Source of the DNA: GM7GCV1 sp965222065
GTDB lineage: Bacteria > Pseudomonadota > Gammaproteobacteria > Pseudomonadales > GM7GCV1
Assembly (NCBI GenBank): GCA_965222065.1
Contig: OZ244933.1
Coordinates: 2,232,001 to 2,296,000, forward strand
Direction of reading: 5' to 3'
DNA length: 64,000 bases
In this document: piece by piece, positions 54,450 to 63,178 of the stretch
Numbering within the stretch: position 1 is the first letter of the stretch
Layout: each line of letters begins with the position of its first letter
Position numbers and translations under genes: made by a program
Notes under the pieces: model-generated
Seen by the model: only the letters and a program-made list of their open reading frames with translations
What the model was told of the DNA's origin: nothing
The model's database searches: none

Positions 54450-54482
54450 AAAAAAAAGGCCCTGCTATCAGGGCCTTTTTTA
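54450..54482 (-). terminator. Terminator at the end of the pilus operon
   Basis: AGGCCCTG / CAGGGCCT stem with a CTAT loop, with A-run on the left (T-run on the minus strand). It follows the last prepilin gene. Confidence 0.92.
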
Positions 54483-54499
54483 ATGCATTCCGCAGCGAA

Positions 54500-55192
54500 C
54501 TAGATTCGGTAGCAGATAGTGTAGCCATCATCCTCGCTGTAAGCGGTGGTAGTGGCAGCGGCTCCGGGAGACTCATGGACAACGGTGCCGGTGTTGACTG
54601 TTCCGCGCATTCTTCCGGCGTCAATGACTCCATCATCAAGCTGCGTGTCCAAAGCAATTGCTGCTGAACCACTTACGTTGCTCATGCAAACCTTGGTACC
54701 AGACATTCCCTGGGCAATATCAGAACTGCCAATAACTGATGTAAGTCCGCCAAAAGGATTTTGTGGTAAGGCGGCAACCAATGTGTCAGTCGGGTCACCC
54801 TGGATAAATCCGGCAGCTCTAAGGTGCTGGAAAAAATACGCATTTTCATCACCAGCAACAGGTGTGAATGTGGAGTCCAGGTCTGTAATGGAAATTGCAC
54901 CATCGCCATCTCCTGCAGTGATGTTAGTCGACCAGCTGGCACCTCGAGCGGCAACGGCGCCAGGATCATCACCCGGTAGACGGCCATAACGGTCCTGATA
55001 GGAGAAAGCGGCTGCAGCAATGCCATTAAAGTCATTGGTAGCAGACTTTATTCGCGAGTTTTCAATCAATTGCTGTCCCTGGAGTACGCCCCCAAGCAGC
55101 AGGCCAATAATCACCAGTACAACAGCGATTTCAATCAAGGTAAAACCCGCCTGTGATCGGGCTGTTTTCCGGTTTGTCAGTTCCACTTTCAT
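54500..55192 (-). CDS. Type IV prepilin-like protein (major pilin candidate)
   Basis: 230 residues from the ATG at 55192, with GAGG before it. Prepilin cleavage site QAG-FTLIEIAVVLVIIGLL after a short basic leader (about 16 residues), so processed by a PilD-type peptidase. After the helix: an alpha-helical spine (NSRIKSATNDFNGIAAAAFSYQDRYGRLPGDDPGA), then a globular part. A CR-pair (about CMSN ... CYRI) at the end suggests the pilin disulfide. It is separated from the assembly genes by the regulator pair. Confidence 0.85.
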   Translation of the reverse strand: MKVELTNRKTARSQAGFTLIEIAVVLVIIGLLLGGVLQGQQLIENSRIKSATNDFNGIAAAAFSYQDRYGRLPGDDPGAVAARGASWSTNITAGDGDGAISITDLDSTFTPVAGDENAYFFQHLRAAGFIQGDPTDTLVAALPQNPFGGLTSVIGSSDIAQGMSGTKVCMSNVSGSAAIALDTQLDDGVIDAGRMRGTVNTGTVVHESPGAAATTTAYSEDDGYTICYRI

Positions 55193-55306
55193 GTCCTCAG
55201 TTTGTTTTAAAATCGGCCCCACAATTACTTTACAAGTCAAAATGTTAGACAACCTTGCACACTACATTAGAAGAGTGAGGTAACTACCGCAATATGTAGG
55301 TTTTTT

Positions 55307-56404
55307 TTACATATCCTCATCATTAGCAGCAATTTTTGGCAAGCATAGCTCAAAAGTGAGAACTTCGTCACGTTTTGACAGGGTTTTCAGACTGCCGCCA
55401 GCATTTTCTGCGTGATGCTTGGCCTGATAAAGCCCAATACCCCGTCCTTTACCAAATTCGCTCCAAAAGGGCTCGAACAAGCGTTCGGGATAATCGCATG
55501 GGCGACCGTACTTGTCTTTCAGTATCATACGAATTTGTTCGTTATCTGGCTCAATGTGAACGTCCAGAAGGCATTCCCCTCTGGGATTCTTGATGGCCTG
55601 ATACGAATAGTTGCCGATCAGGTTGTCGATAATGCTTAGCAGGTCTTCCTTGTTGATCTGCACAAAACCACCTCCTGAGAGCTCGACAGACAAATTGTGA
55701 ATCAGGGCGGTTTCCCTGACGACTTCTTCCAGACGGATACGTGGCAGGTCTTCCGGCACTGTTTGGGATTTGCCCGTTTTGTCTGTGAGTTCTGACAGCA
55801 TATGGTTGGCACGTTCTTTAACTGCAGGGATACTATATTTGAGGTTTTCCAGGGTTTGTTTTTCATTGCCGGGCTCGGCGGCTTCGCAAAAACTACTCAT
55901 CAGGCTAAGTATCTGGATCATGTTTTTGACGTCGTGCTGTAAAAACACATTCACTTTGGCGGCCTGGTCAAAGGCGCGCTGGGTACTGCCCAGTTTGATC
56001 CAGATATCCATTCTTACCAGCAGAAAAAAGTTTTCTGCCAGGGTTTCAGTAAAGTGTTTTTGATCCCATCCACGCTCACGATGGTAAAGCTTTACCGTGA
56101 TGAAAATTTCCCGAATCTGTAATTCCCGTTCAATGACCTGGCCTTGCAACTGTCCCTCTTCCCCGGAAACCGATGTGCCAAACCAGTCGAGATGCCACTC
56201 CATGCCCACGAAACGGCCTTCTTGCAGGATGGGCCAGCACGAGCGCAGGAAATCGGGCAAGTCGTAATCGTATTGTTCGTTCAGAAGTATCAGCTGCTGC
56301 CCACGTGAACTCTGCATCCGGTAGTGATACAACATACGGGCGCTCGCCACCAGAATGGAGAGACCGACCAGGATGAGATAGGGATACAGATCAACTGTCG
56401 TCAC
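55307..56404 (-). CDS. PrsK-like sensor histidine kinase
   Basis: 365 residues from a GTG that overlaps the regulator by 14 bases. One N-terminal membrane helix (about 7-25), an unknown domain, then H-box FLQHDVKNMIQILSLMSSF, N-box SIIDNLIGN, and G-box GKGRGIGLYQAKHHAE. The H-box and the ATPase part resemble PrsK of the PEP-CTERM/exosortase systems. The paired regulator resembles PrsR. Phospho-transfer between them is expected. Confidence 0.82.
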   Translation of the reverse strand: MTTVDLYPYLILVGLSILVASARMLYHYRMQSSRGQQLILLNEQYDYDLPDFLRSCWPILQEGRFVGMEWHLDWFGTSVSGEEGQLQGQVIERELQIREIFITVKLYHRERGWDQKHFTETLAENFFLLVRMDIWIKLGSTQRAFDQAAKVNVFLQHDVKNMIQILSLMSSFCEAAEPGNEKQTLENLKYSIPAVKERANHMLSELTDKTGKSQTVPEDLPRIRLEEVVRETALIHNLSVELSGGGFVQINKEDLLSIIDNLIGNYSYQAIKNPRGECLLDVHIEPDNEQIRMILKDKYGRPCDYPERLFEPFWSEFGKGRGIGLYQAKHHAENAGGSLKTLSKRDEVLTFELCLPKIAANDEDM

Positions 56405-57038
56405 GCTGTATCCCGAATTTTTTCATAAAATAATAAATACTTTCCCGCTTTACTCCCAACTGGGCGGCTGATTGATAAACATTAAAGCCAGTATCTTTGA
56501 GAACCTGCCGGATCAGCTTTTCTTCTGCATCCTCGCGTACGGCTTTTAAGCCATCGGCGACCCTTGCGTTAATTTGTAGCCGGGTAACACCATCGGCAGC
56601 CAGATCGCGTTCCTTGCGATGAAAAAGCAGGGCGCGCTTCACTGCCGAAAGAATCTGGTCTGCCTGTGCAGGCTTGGAAAGAAAGTCAAAGGCACCCTCC
56701 CGTATGGCTTCCAGGGCGGAACTTTCCTGATCCTGCCCGGTGAGCACAATAATTTTGGGGCTGATAGCCAGTGCCTGAATGTCCCGGATGGTGGCAAGCC
56801 CTTCCACGGTAGTGTGTTCCTGGGGGGGGAGTCCGAGGTCGCAAATAATCACGGCGATGTCCGGGAAATCATTGAGCATCTCCAGTGCTTCGTCTCGCTT
56901 TTCAGCCTGGAGAATATGGTAGCCCTTGCCGCCAATAATGCCGGCGAGCAGGGTACGCAACGCGATGTCATCCTCAATGAGGAGTATTTGTTCCGGAAGT
57001 TCGTTTTCTGTGGTTTCAATCATCGATATTTCAGTCAC
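56391..57038 (-). CDS. PrsR-like response regulator without AAA+ domain
   Basis: 215 residues from a GTG five bases after the previous stop; an ATG at 57023 is an alternative. Receiver domain (about 15-135) with acidic pair LLIEDD, Asp in VIICDLGLPPQE and Lys in FLSKPAQ. A linker follows, then a Fis-type helix-turn-helix at the end (LIRQVLKDTGFNVYQSAAQLGVKRESIYYFMKKFGI). In PrsR a sigma-54-activating AAA+ domain stands between these; here it is absent, so it should act as an ordinary DNA-binding regulator. Confidence 0.85.
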   Translation of the reverse strand: MTEISMIETTENELPEQILLIEDDIALRTLLAGIIGGKGYHILQAEKRDEALEMLNDFPDIAVIICDLGLPPQEHTTVEGLATIRDIQALAISPKIIVLTGQDQESSALEAIREGAFDFLSKPAQADQILSAVKRALLFHRKERDLAADGVTRLQINARVADGLKAVREDAEEKLIRQVLKDTGFNVYQSAAQLGVKRESIYYFMKKFGIQRDDS

Positions 57039-57043
57039 CGAAA

Positions 57044-57868
57044 TCAGGGAAGCTGGGTGGCGTCGATCATTCGACTGAACAGTATGTACGGAGAAAGCCA
57101 GATGATAATGTCATCGAAGTTTTCTTCATTGTATTCAGTATCAACAAAGGTATTGGTATTGCTCAGGCAATAATCCCCATCGGTCACGGCGCCGGCATTC
57201 TCTACTTCATCAGTATCCGTCACGACGCTGCAATCATCGATCATGTTTATCCAGTTCGGGCCCATGCTCAGGACAATGGCCGGCGATACCTGTGAATAGA
57301 CATCACCAGAACAGTCATAAGCTTCGCAAATTCTCAGCATTGAGGAGGGTTCGCCCGTATTAAATCCGAGCTCATTGGTCATATTGTTATTGCCATACAT
57401 CGCTCTTAGTGACTGCCTGTCCGTAAAGGCGAAATCACCGTCGGCATCAGTTGAATCGACCCAGCCGCCGTCGGCAGGATCGACTTCATAGGGCGCCACT
57501 GAGTATCGGTAAGGGTTTGACCAGGGATCAAGCATCAGTGCGTCATCATTCACCCGGCTATAGAGGGATAAAGAGGCACTTGGAACAAACCCATGTGTCT
57601 GGGTGCAATCCCCGGAACCGTCGTCGGGACTTTCATAACCGTTTGACACCGAAGTGGCCGGGCAGGGAAGGCGTCCATGTGCCTGGGCAAAGGCGTAAAG
57701 CGCCTCTTCGATCTTGATCATCTGGCTTTTGGCTGTTGTGATGCGTGTGTTATCGGATGTCTGGGTCAGGGCGACCAGCAAACCGCTGAGTAGCGAGCCC
57801 ATGATCAACATCACGACCGCCATTTCGATCAGGCTGAACCCGCGGCTGTTATTCATTACATGCATCAT
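57044..57868 (-). CDS. Prepilin-like protein (minor pilin)
   Basis: 274 residues from the ATG at 57868 (57865 is as good), behind AGAAGAG. The N-terminus NNSRG-FSLIEMAVVMLIMGSLLSG is a prepilin cleavage site. The rest is Asp/Asn-rich with several Cys (CPAT, CTQTHG, CEAYDC, CSVV, CLSN) and ends hydrophobic. Likely a minor pilin or tip component by size and place. Confidence 0.82.
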   Translation of the reverse strand: MMHVMNNSRGFSLIEMAVVMLIMGSLLSGLLVALTQTSDNTRITTAKSQMIKIEEALYAFAQAHGRLPCPATSVSNGYESPDDGSGDCTQTHGFVPSASLSLYSRVNDDALMLDPWSNPYRYSVAPYEVDPADGGWVDSTDADGDFAFTDRQSLRAMYGNNNMTNELGFNTGEPSSMLRICEAYDCSGDVYSQVSPAIVLSMGPNWINMIDDCSVVTDTDEVENAGAVTDGDYCLSNTNTFVDTEYNEENFDDIIIWLSPYILFSRMIDATQLP

Positions 57869-57878
57869 TGGCTCTTCT

Positions 57879-59012
57879 TTAGCAGCTGTGGGCTGAACGT
57901 TCAATTTCCGGTTCCGTGTTGTACCTGAGTGTGTAGGTAATCGCGCATTCGGCAAACACAAGCGTCGCCTCATTGTCGCTAATCTTGTCGTAAGTGATGA
58001 CATCTTCCCAGTCATCGTCTTCGTACCATGTTGCTATTTTACCGTCGTCGACGCCGTCTTCCATCACAGTTTCGTAGCGGGGCACATTTCCTGTTGATGG
58101 CAATGGGGGCAGCCCGAAAATAAAGCATAAAAACCCGCAGTTCGTGGCAGGCGGAATATCATCGCGGGGATAGCAGTGGGTGCTGTTCAGGCATTCGTAG
58201 TCGAAATATGCCGTAAGAGGATGCCCTTCATACTCTACGTAATGATCATCCAGTACCCGCTTGATTTCTTCGACAACCTTCATGGTAACGGCCGTCATGA
58301 CTTCAGCGCGGGTGATGCCAATCAACCGGTCATTAAAGTCATCAGTATCTTCATCGGCATAGTTGGAGAACACACCTGTCACTGTGCTGTTGTTGGGTGC
58401 TTCGAGATAGTTATTGCGGTTGTTCTTGTTTTCGCTGGTGGTTCGATTTTGGCCGTTGTGAGGCTCCCCTGGTGCAATAATCACAGCGACATAGTCGTTT
58501 ACGCTGTCCACGCTTAGCAGGCCATCGGTCGAACTGTTGAGTGGATAGACCGGCGAGTTCGAGGCGGCGTAGTCCGGGGAAACGGCATACCATAATTGTG
58601 AAAAGGAAGCGCCGACCGGTCCTTCCGTATAAGCCCTTGAGAAGTAAAACTGATCGCCTGTCGATTTCTGCACGCTGATGGGCAGGCGGAAGATCAGTTG
58701 ATCGCCTCCATCACAACTGGTTTCCGGGGCGCCATCACGGTCAATATCGGGGCAGGGCAGTCGTCCGGGGCCCAGATTGTCTGTCGCGTAGGCAGGGAGA
58801 ATGTCCGCATAATTTGCTGCATAGGCAATTAGCGCCTCTTTGGCGGAGACCATTTCATTGTTGTAGTCCACTATGTTTTTAATATCGCCATGACGATCGC
58901 TCATGGAAACAAAATACATCGAGGTTCCCGCCATAAAGACAAGTAATAGCATGGCGATCATCACCAGCCCTTGCTGGCGACTACTGTTGTGAGGTGTCAC
59001 TTGTCTCTTCAT
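57879..59012 (-). CDS. PilX/minor-pilin-like membrane-anchored protein
   Basis: 377 residues. N-terminal helix SRQQGLVMIAMLLLVFMAGTSMYF looks like a PilX-type minor pilin anchor (G-LVMI) without the Glu5 of true pilins. The body has several Cys (CPDIDRDG, CDGG, CLNSTHCYPRDD, CGFLCFIFG) and acidic segments. The sequence segment GPGRLPCPD is shared in form with the next minor pilin (HGRLPCPAT). It lies 28 bases after the MshK-like gene. Confidence 0.75.
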   Translation of the reverse strand: MKRQVTPHNSSRQQGLVMIAMLLLVFMAGTSMYFVSMSDRHGDIKNIVDYNNEMVSAKEALIAYAANYADILPAYATDNLGPGRLPCPDIDRDGAPETSCDGGDQLIFRLPISVQKSTGDQFYFSRAYTEGPVGASFSQLWYAVSPDYAASNSPVYPLNSSTDGLLSVDSVNDYVAVIIAPGEPHNGQNRTTSENKNNRNNYLEAPNNSTVTGVFSNYADEDTDDFNDRLIGITRAEVMTAVTMKVVEEIKRVLDDHYVEYEGHPLTAYFDYECLNSTHCYPRDDIPPATNCGFLCFIFGLPPLPSTGNVPRYETVMEDGVDDGKIATWYEDDDWEDVITYDKISDNEATLVFAECAITYTLRYNTEPEIERSAHSC

Positions 59013-59040
59013 TACCTCCAGACTGGATCATCTGAAGGGC

Positions 59041-59712
59041 CTAAATAAGATCCTGGATGGCCACCACCCCCTGTCCCTGTGCGCTCGAGGAAGTCGAGGA
59101 GGGGAAGGGAGGCGCTGTCGATGCCGAGGCCTGAGGGTTTGTTGCCTGCCCTGTCGACTGGGCCGGGGCTCCGTTCGATTGGGCCTGGGATACGTTATTT
59201 TGTGCCCCGTTAGAGTTAGTGCTTTCTTCCCCGGCCGCACCTGTATTATTTAAACGCGCCTCAAAAGATTCCCAGAGTTCTCCAGTGGACAGATTAACGG
59301 TTTGCCCGGGCTTGAGCAGATATGTCGCCGAACTCGTGGCAATCTGTAGCATGTCGCGGCCGGATCGGTGCACAAGCCTGACTTCCCCGGGCAAATCCAG
59401 CTCCCGAACCGGGGCACCATTCAGCCAGATGGTATGGCTGCCATCCTGGTTGGTAATAATGGCATTGAGATAAAACTCGACATTTTGCTCGGGGGCTTCC
59501 GGTTCTATCTCGGGGATTTCTTCCGTTTGGATATCAAAGCCTTCAGAGGCTGTTCTCTGGAGAAAGTCTTCGCGGAGATAGTCGAGATAGGCACGCTCTT
59601 CGGGCGTGGTAAACAGCAGTCCCAACGCGCTGGACTGGTTGCCTTGCTGGGCGTGTGCCTGAACAGCGGTGAACAAAAGCAGCAAGAATGCGATCAACCT
59701 AGAGGAAGCCAT
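59041..59712 (-). CDS. MshK/PilP-like pilus assembly protein
   Basis: 223 residues from the ATG at 59712, which overlaps the PilO-like gene by 14 bases. Signal or anchor segment MASSRLIAFLLLLFTAVQAHAQ; then a beta domain LNAIITNQDGSHTIWLNGAPVREL ... LLKPGQTVNLSTGELWE, the pattern of MshK and GspC-type HR domains. A Ser/Ala/Asn/Gln-rich tail follows (about 165-215). Expected to link the inner-membrane platform to the secretin. Confidence 0.75.
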   Translation of the reverse strand: MASSRLIAFLLLLFTAVQAHAQQGNQSSALGLLFTTPEERAYLDYLREDFLQRTASEGFDIQTEEIPEIEPEAPEQNVEFYLNAIITNQDGSHTIWLNGAPVRELDLPGEVRLVHRSGRDMLQIATSSATYLLKPGQTVNLSTGELWESFEARLNNTGAAGEESTNSNGAQNNVSQAQSNGAPAQSTGQATNPQASASTAPPFPSSTSSSAQGQGVVAIQDLI

Positions 59713-60367
59713 TATTCGCTCCCAAAAGACCGGGTTGTTCAACCGACGGGTTAAGATCATAGCTGTACCAGCTTGCAATACATTCGACTGACATATGCTG
59801 TTGCAAGGTAATGAATCTTGTCGCTCCCGAGTTTCTGAGGCTGAGCAGACATTCCTTAAACTGGAACAGGCCTCCGTTGCTGTGAACGGCATCAAGAAAA
59901 CGGATAAAGTCTTCTTCGTGCAGAAGTGCCATATCCAGTGAGATTTCTGACGAGGCCAAATCGACCGGTCCACCGTTATTACCCGTGCCAGAAGGGTAGG
60001 CAAGTCGCTCTTTGAACTGGGTATCAATGGACAGGTTAATAGGAAACAAATTCAGCTCATCGCGGATAACGGCCAGGTCTTCCAGGAATTGCAGGCGATC
60101 TTCTGGCTCCATGACGCCGTTCGCCATCAGTTCACGGTATTCGTCGATATTTTCAATGATGGTGGCTTCTTCATCTTCAATAAGCTCGACGGAAGATCGT
60201 GCGCTCTGGAATGCGGCATTCACTCGCCGCAACTCCTGTGATGCTTCTTCTTCCAGATAACTCACTCCAAAATAAATGGTTGCGGCAAGCAATGAACAAA
60301 AGGCGAACAGCACCAATGGCCAACGGATCAGCCGGATATCTGAAGAGTCAAGATTCAGGCTGTTCAT
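59699..60367 (-). CDS. PilO/MshJ-like inner-membrane assembly protein
   Basis: 222 residues. One membrane helix (about 14-35), a coiled-coil stretch (LEEEASQELRRVNAAFQSARSSVELIEDEE), then a small ferredoxin-like domain with two Cys. This is the PilO pattern. It starts with the ATGA overlap after the PilM/PilN-like gene. Confidence 0.75.
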   Translation of the reverse strand: MNSLNLDSSDIRLIRWPLVLFAFCSLLAATIYFGVSYLEEEASQELRRVNAAFQSARSSVELIEDEEATIIENIDEYRELMANGVMEPEDRLQFLEDLAVIRDELNLFPINLSIDTQFKERLAYPSGTGNNGGPVDLASSEISLDMALLHEEDFIRFLDAVHSNGGLFQFKECLLSLRNSGATRFITLQQHMSVECIASWYSYDLNPSVEQPGLLGANNGFL

Positions 60368-61950
60368 GTTGACTCCTTCTTCAGGGTAATTTCCAGCGTA
60401 AAACTTGCGCGCAGTTCCGAGTCGTCGACAGTCGTATTGACGGAGGTATCACTGCTGACATTGGTAGGTAGCTTGGTGGTGACAACCTGGGCAACACTGT
60501 CCTGGTTTCTCAGGGCCTGAACAAAAGAATCCACCTGCATTTGCGCTTCACGATAACTCCTGGGCGAGTAGGCCATACCCTGGATAGTGATCGTCGGGGT
60601 CAGGCGATCTTCAAAAATGGCTCGACGGAAGCTGCTTTCCGCACTCTGGTTTTGAGCCGGGCCATAAGGGTCACGTCTTACAGCATCCGGAGAGGGAGCT
60701 TCCCTGAGTGACCAGGCAATGGAAGTAATTTGCAAATCGGGCGACTGGGCAAGTGCGGCGCCGATGGTATTCATGGTGTCCAGCGGTTCAATCGAATTTT
60801 GCTGGATTTTCTGTGCCGAGGTGACAACCAGCTCCATTTCGCTTGGAGGAATGGGTGTTTCGGGAAAATCCTGGCTGAGTCTCTGGTATTCGTTGGTATA
60901 GGGTACCGTATTGGCAACCACCTGCTCGGTTCTTTCCCAGTCAGAAAGTACACCGGTAAATCCGGGGGTTTTGAGGATAATAACTCCGGCAAGAACTGCG
61001 GCTGAAGCGGCAATAAGTCCCTGGGATACCCTCCTCAGAACATGGTATCGCCGGGTTTCCAGGGGAGCATAAATGTTTGCCAGGCGTTTGCTGCTAAGGA
61101 TTTTTGCCAGGATCACAATCAGTGTGCTGAGATTGTTCCCATGCAACTCGAGTGGCGATTGGCGTGCTTCTTCCTCAGTGCTCAGGCATTCAAACGAGTC
61201 CGTGGCCCGGAAAGCCGTCTCAATTTCGGATTGTTCAAAGGGGCTGAGAACATGAAATCTCAGCTGGCTGTTCATGCGCAGAAGGCGCGCACGCTCCAGA
61301 TATTTGCGAACCTGCAGGGTTTCGTTCCGAATGGCGGGTCCCGGCGCCTGGCCTTCAGCGATTTCCAGTCGCGAGACGCGGCTGAACATCACTTTGCCTT
61401 TTTGTACATAGGTCTGGCGAAAGCTCGATCCGGATTCCAGGCTGACAATCAGTAGATTTTCCGATTTCCCCAGACCCTGGCTGGCAGCGTACTGCTCAAT
61501 GACATAGGCCGCTGAAGTAATTGCCTGGATCGCCATGTCGCGTTCGATGACCAGCTTAACCCAGGGCTCCAGTTGCTCCGGTTTTGTCAGCGCACTGAGC
61601 AGCACCTTGTCATCGCGGCGGCCGGTCGCCTCGCGTTCCACAACTTCAGCCGTGCGGTAGACGGTGTCCCTGAACAGGTATTCGAGCTTGCGGTTCAGAA
61701 TGACCTTGCGGTCATTGCTGGAAACGTGGGCAATACTGTCGTAACGGAAACTTTCCTCAATAACATCCGCCACAATAATGACCGGAAAGTCACGGTGGTT
61801 ATCGAGGAAGCGACCAAAGACATCAAAGGAATGTTCAGTGGCGGCAAAAACAGCATTGTGATTTAGCACGCCCTTGGTCCAGGTCAAGACCTGTACTTCG
61901 TCGTCTTTGACGATAACAATCAGTGCGTTGCGTTGTCCAAAAACGTTCAT
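60364..61950 (-). CDS. Fused PilM/PilN-like (MshI-type) assembly protein
   Basis: 528 residues. The first 310 residues look like an actin-fold cytoplasmic domain of the PilM/GspL type (ALIVIVKDDEVQVLTW, LLIVSLESGSSFRQTYV). A single membrane helix follows at about 320-340 (GLIAASAAVLAGVIIL), then a periplasmic PilN-like domain with a coiled start and an ending beta-rich segment (SFTLEITLKKEST). One gene instead of two is the MshI or GspL form. Confidence 0.75.
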   Translation of the reverse strand: MNVFGQRNALIVIVKDDEVQVLTWTKGVLNHNAVFAATEHSFDVFGRFLDNHRDFPVIIVADVIEESFRYDSIAHVSSNDRKVILNRKLEYLFRDTVYRTAEVVEREATGRRDDKVLLSALTKPEQLEPWVKLVIERDMAIQAITSAAYVIEQYAASQGLGKSENLLIVSLESGSSFRQTYVQKGKVMFSRVSRLEIAEGQAPGPAIRNETLQVRKYLERARLLRMNSQLRFHVLSPFEQSEIETAFRATDSFECLSTEEEARQSPLELHGNNLSTLIVILAKILSSKRLANIYAPLETRRYHVLRRVSQGLIAASAAVLAGVIILKTPGFTGVLSDWERTEQVVANTVPYTNEYQRLSQDFPETPIPPSEMELVVTSAQKIQQNSIEPLDTMNTIGAALAQSPDLQITSIAWSLREAPSPDAVRRDPYGPAQNQSAESSFRRAIFEDRLTPTITIQGMAYSPRSYREAQMQVDSFVQALRNQDSVAQVVTTKLPTNVSSDTSVNTTVDDSELRASFTLEITLKKEST

Positions 61951-61958
61951 TCCAGAGC

Positions 61959-63164
61959 CTATATGGGCAGGTTACTAAGTGAACTATACACGGGGCCCAA
62001 AACCGACAACATAACCCAGCCCAAAAGCGCACCCAAAATGAGGGTCATAATGGGCTGAATCATTGCTTGCAGTTTATCTATCGAATCCTTGATGTCCCGC
62101 TCGTAAAAATATGACACGTTCAGCAGCGCCTTGTCGAGCTGGCCCGTGGTTTCGCCAATTTTGATCATGCGCAGTACCAGCGGCGGAAACATGCCGGATG
62201 TCTCCAGGCTCTGTGAAATGGGGTCCCCTTGCTCTATATCTTCCTTGGCGCGAACGATGGCCTGCCGGATGACGCGATTACTGATGATTCCCTCCGCGAT
62301 CTCAAAAATGCCCAGAATGGGCACGCCGGCGGCATACATCATGGCGAAATAATTGGCGAAGCGGGACAGGTAGATTTTTTGCAGTACCGGACCCAGCTTG
62401 GGAATGCGCAGTGTCATGGCGTCAAATATCTTGTGCGCCGGCTCGCTGGTGGCAACGGCCCCCTTGATACCAAAAAAGATCACAAAAGGGGCCATCAGGC
62501 ACAGATACCAGTAGTTGACGATAAAGTCAGAGGTCGCAATCAGTGCCAGCGTGTAACCCGGAAGGTCCTGTCCCATGTTGACAATAAATTCGACCAGCTG
62601 GGGAACCAGATAAATCATCAGGAAAAACAGTACCCCGAAAACAACCATGCCGACGATAATGGGCGACATCATCAGCTTCTTGGTGGATTGGGACAGTTCG
62701 TCCTGCCATTTGATCATCTCGGAAAGCGAGGTAAATACTTGCCCCAGGTTTCCGCTGGCCTCACCGGCATGAATCAGGTTGACGAAGAGTGTGTCGAATA
62801 TCTTCGGGTACATGGTGAGGGCCTGGGAAAGTGTTTTACCGCCCTCAATCGCTTCAATAATGTTAGCCAACACTTCCTTAAAGTAAGGGTTTTCCATGCT
62901 GTCACGCAGGTCGGTCAAGCCGTCCAGCAGGGGCACACCGGCATTGGTGAGCTGTCCCATGTGCAGACAAAAAACAATAAGCTCCCGGCGTTCAACTTTC
63001 TTGGGCGTTAGCGAGAAGCTGGGTTTATTACCTACTTTGGCCGAGATCAGGTCCAGCTTCATTTTGGAGAGGCGAGACTCCAGGTCCGCCTCATTGGCTG
63101 CCTCAATATTTCCCTGGCGAATTTCGCCTTCATGGGAAATGGCCTTGTACCGATAAAGGGTCAC
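61959..63164 (-). CDS. GspF/PilC/MshG-type platform protein
   Basis: 401 residues from a GTG with GGGAGA seven bases before it. Two repeated GspF domains (about 70-190 and 270-395), each with a membrane pair. N-terminus YRYKAISHEGEIRQGN, then FCLHMGQLTNAGVPLLDGL; second repeat RFANYFAMMYAAGVPIL, with TTGQLDKALLNVSYFYE. It couples the ATPase to pilin assembly. Eight bases separate it from the PilM/PilN-like gene. Confidence 0.92.
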   Translation of the reverse strand: MTLYRYKAISHEGEIRQGNIEAANEADLESRLSKMKLDLISAKVGNKPSFSLTPKKVERRELIVFCLHMGQLTNAGVPLLDGLTDLRDSMENPYFKEVLANIIEAIEGGKTLSQALTMYPKIFDTLFVNLIHAGEASGNLGQVFTSLSEMIKWQDELSQSTKKLMMSPIIVGMVVFGVLFFLMIYLVPQLVEFIVNMGQDLPGYTLALIATSDFIVNYWYLCLMAPFVIFFGIKGAVATSEPAHKIFDAMTLRIPKLGPVLQKIYLSRFANYFAMMYAAGVPILGIFEIAEGIISNRVIRQAIVRAKEDIEQGDPISQSLETSGMFPPLVLRMIKIGETTGQLDKALLNVSYFYERDIKDSIDKLQAMIQPIMTLILGALLGWVMLSVLGPVYSSLSNLPI

Positions 63165-63178
63165 TGCAGAGTCTCCCT

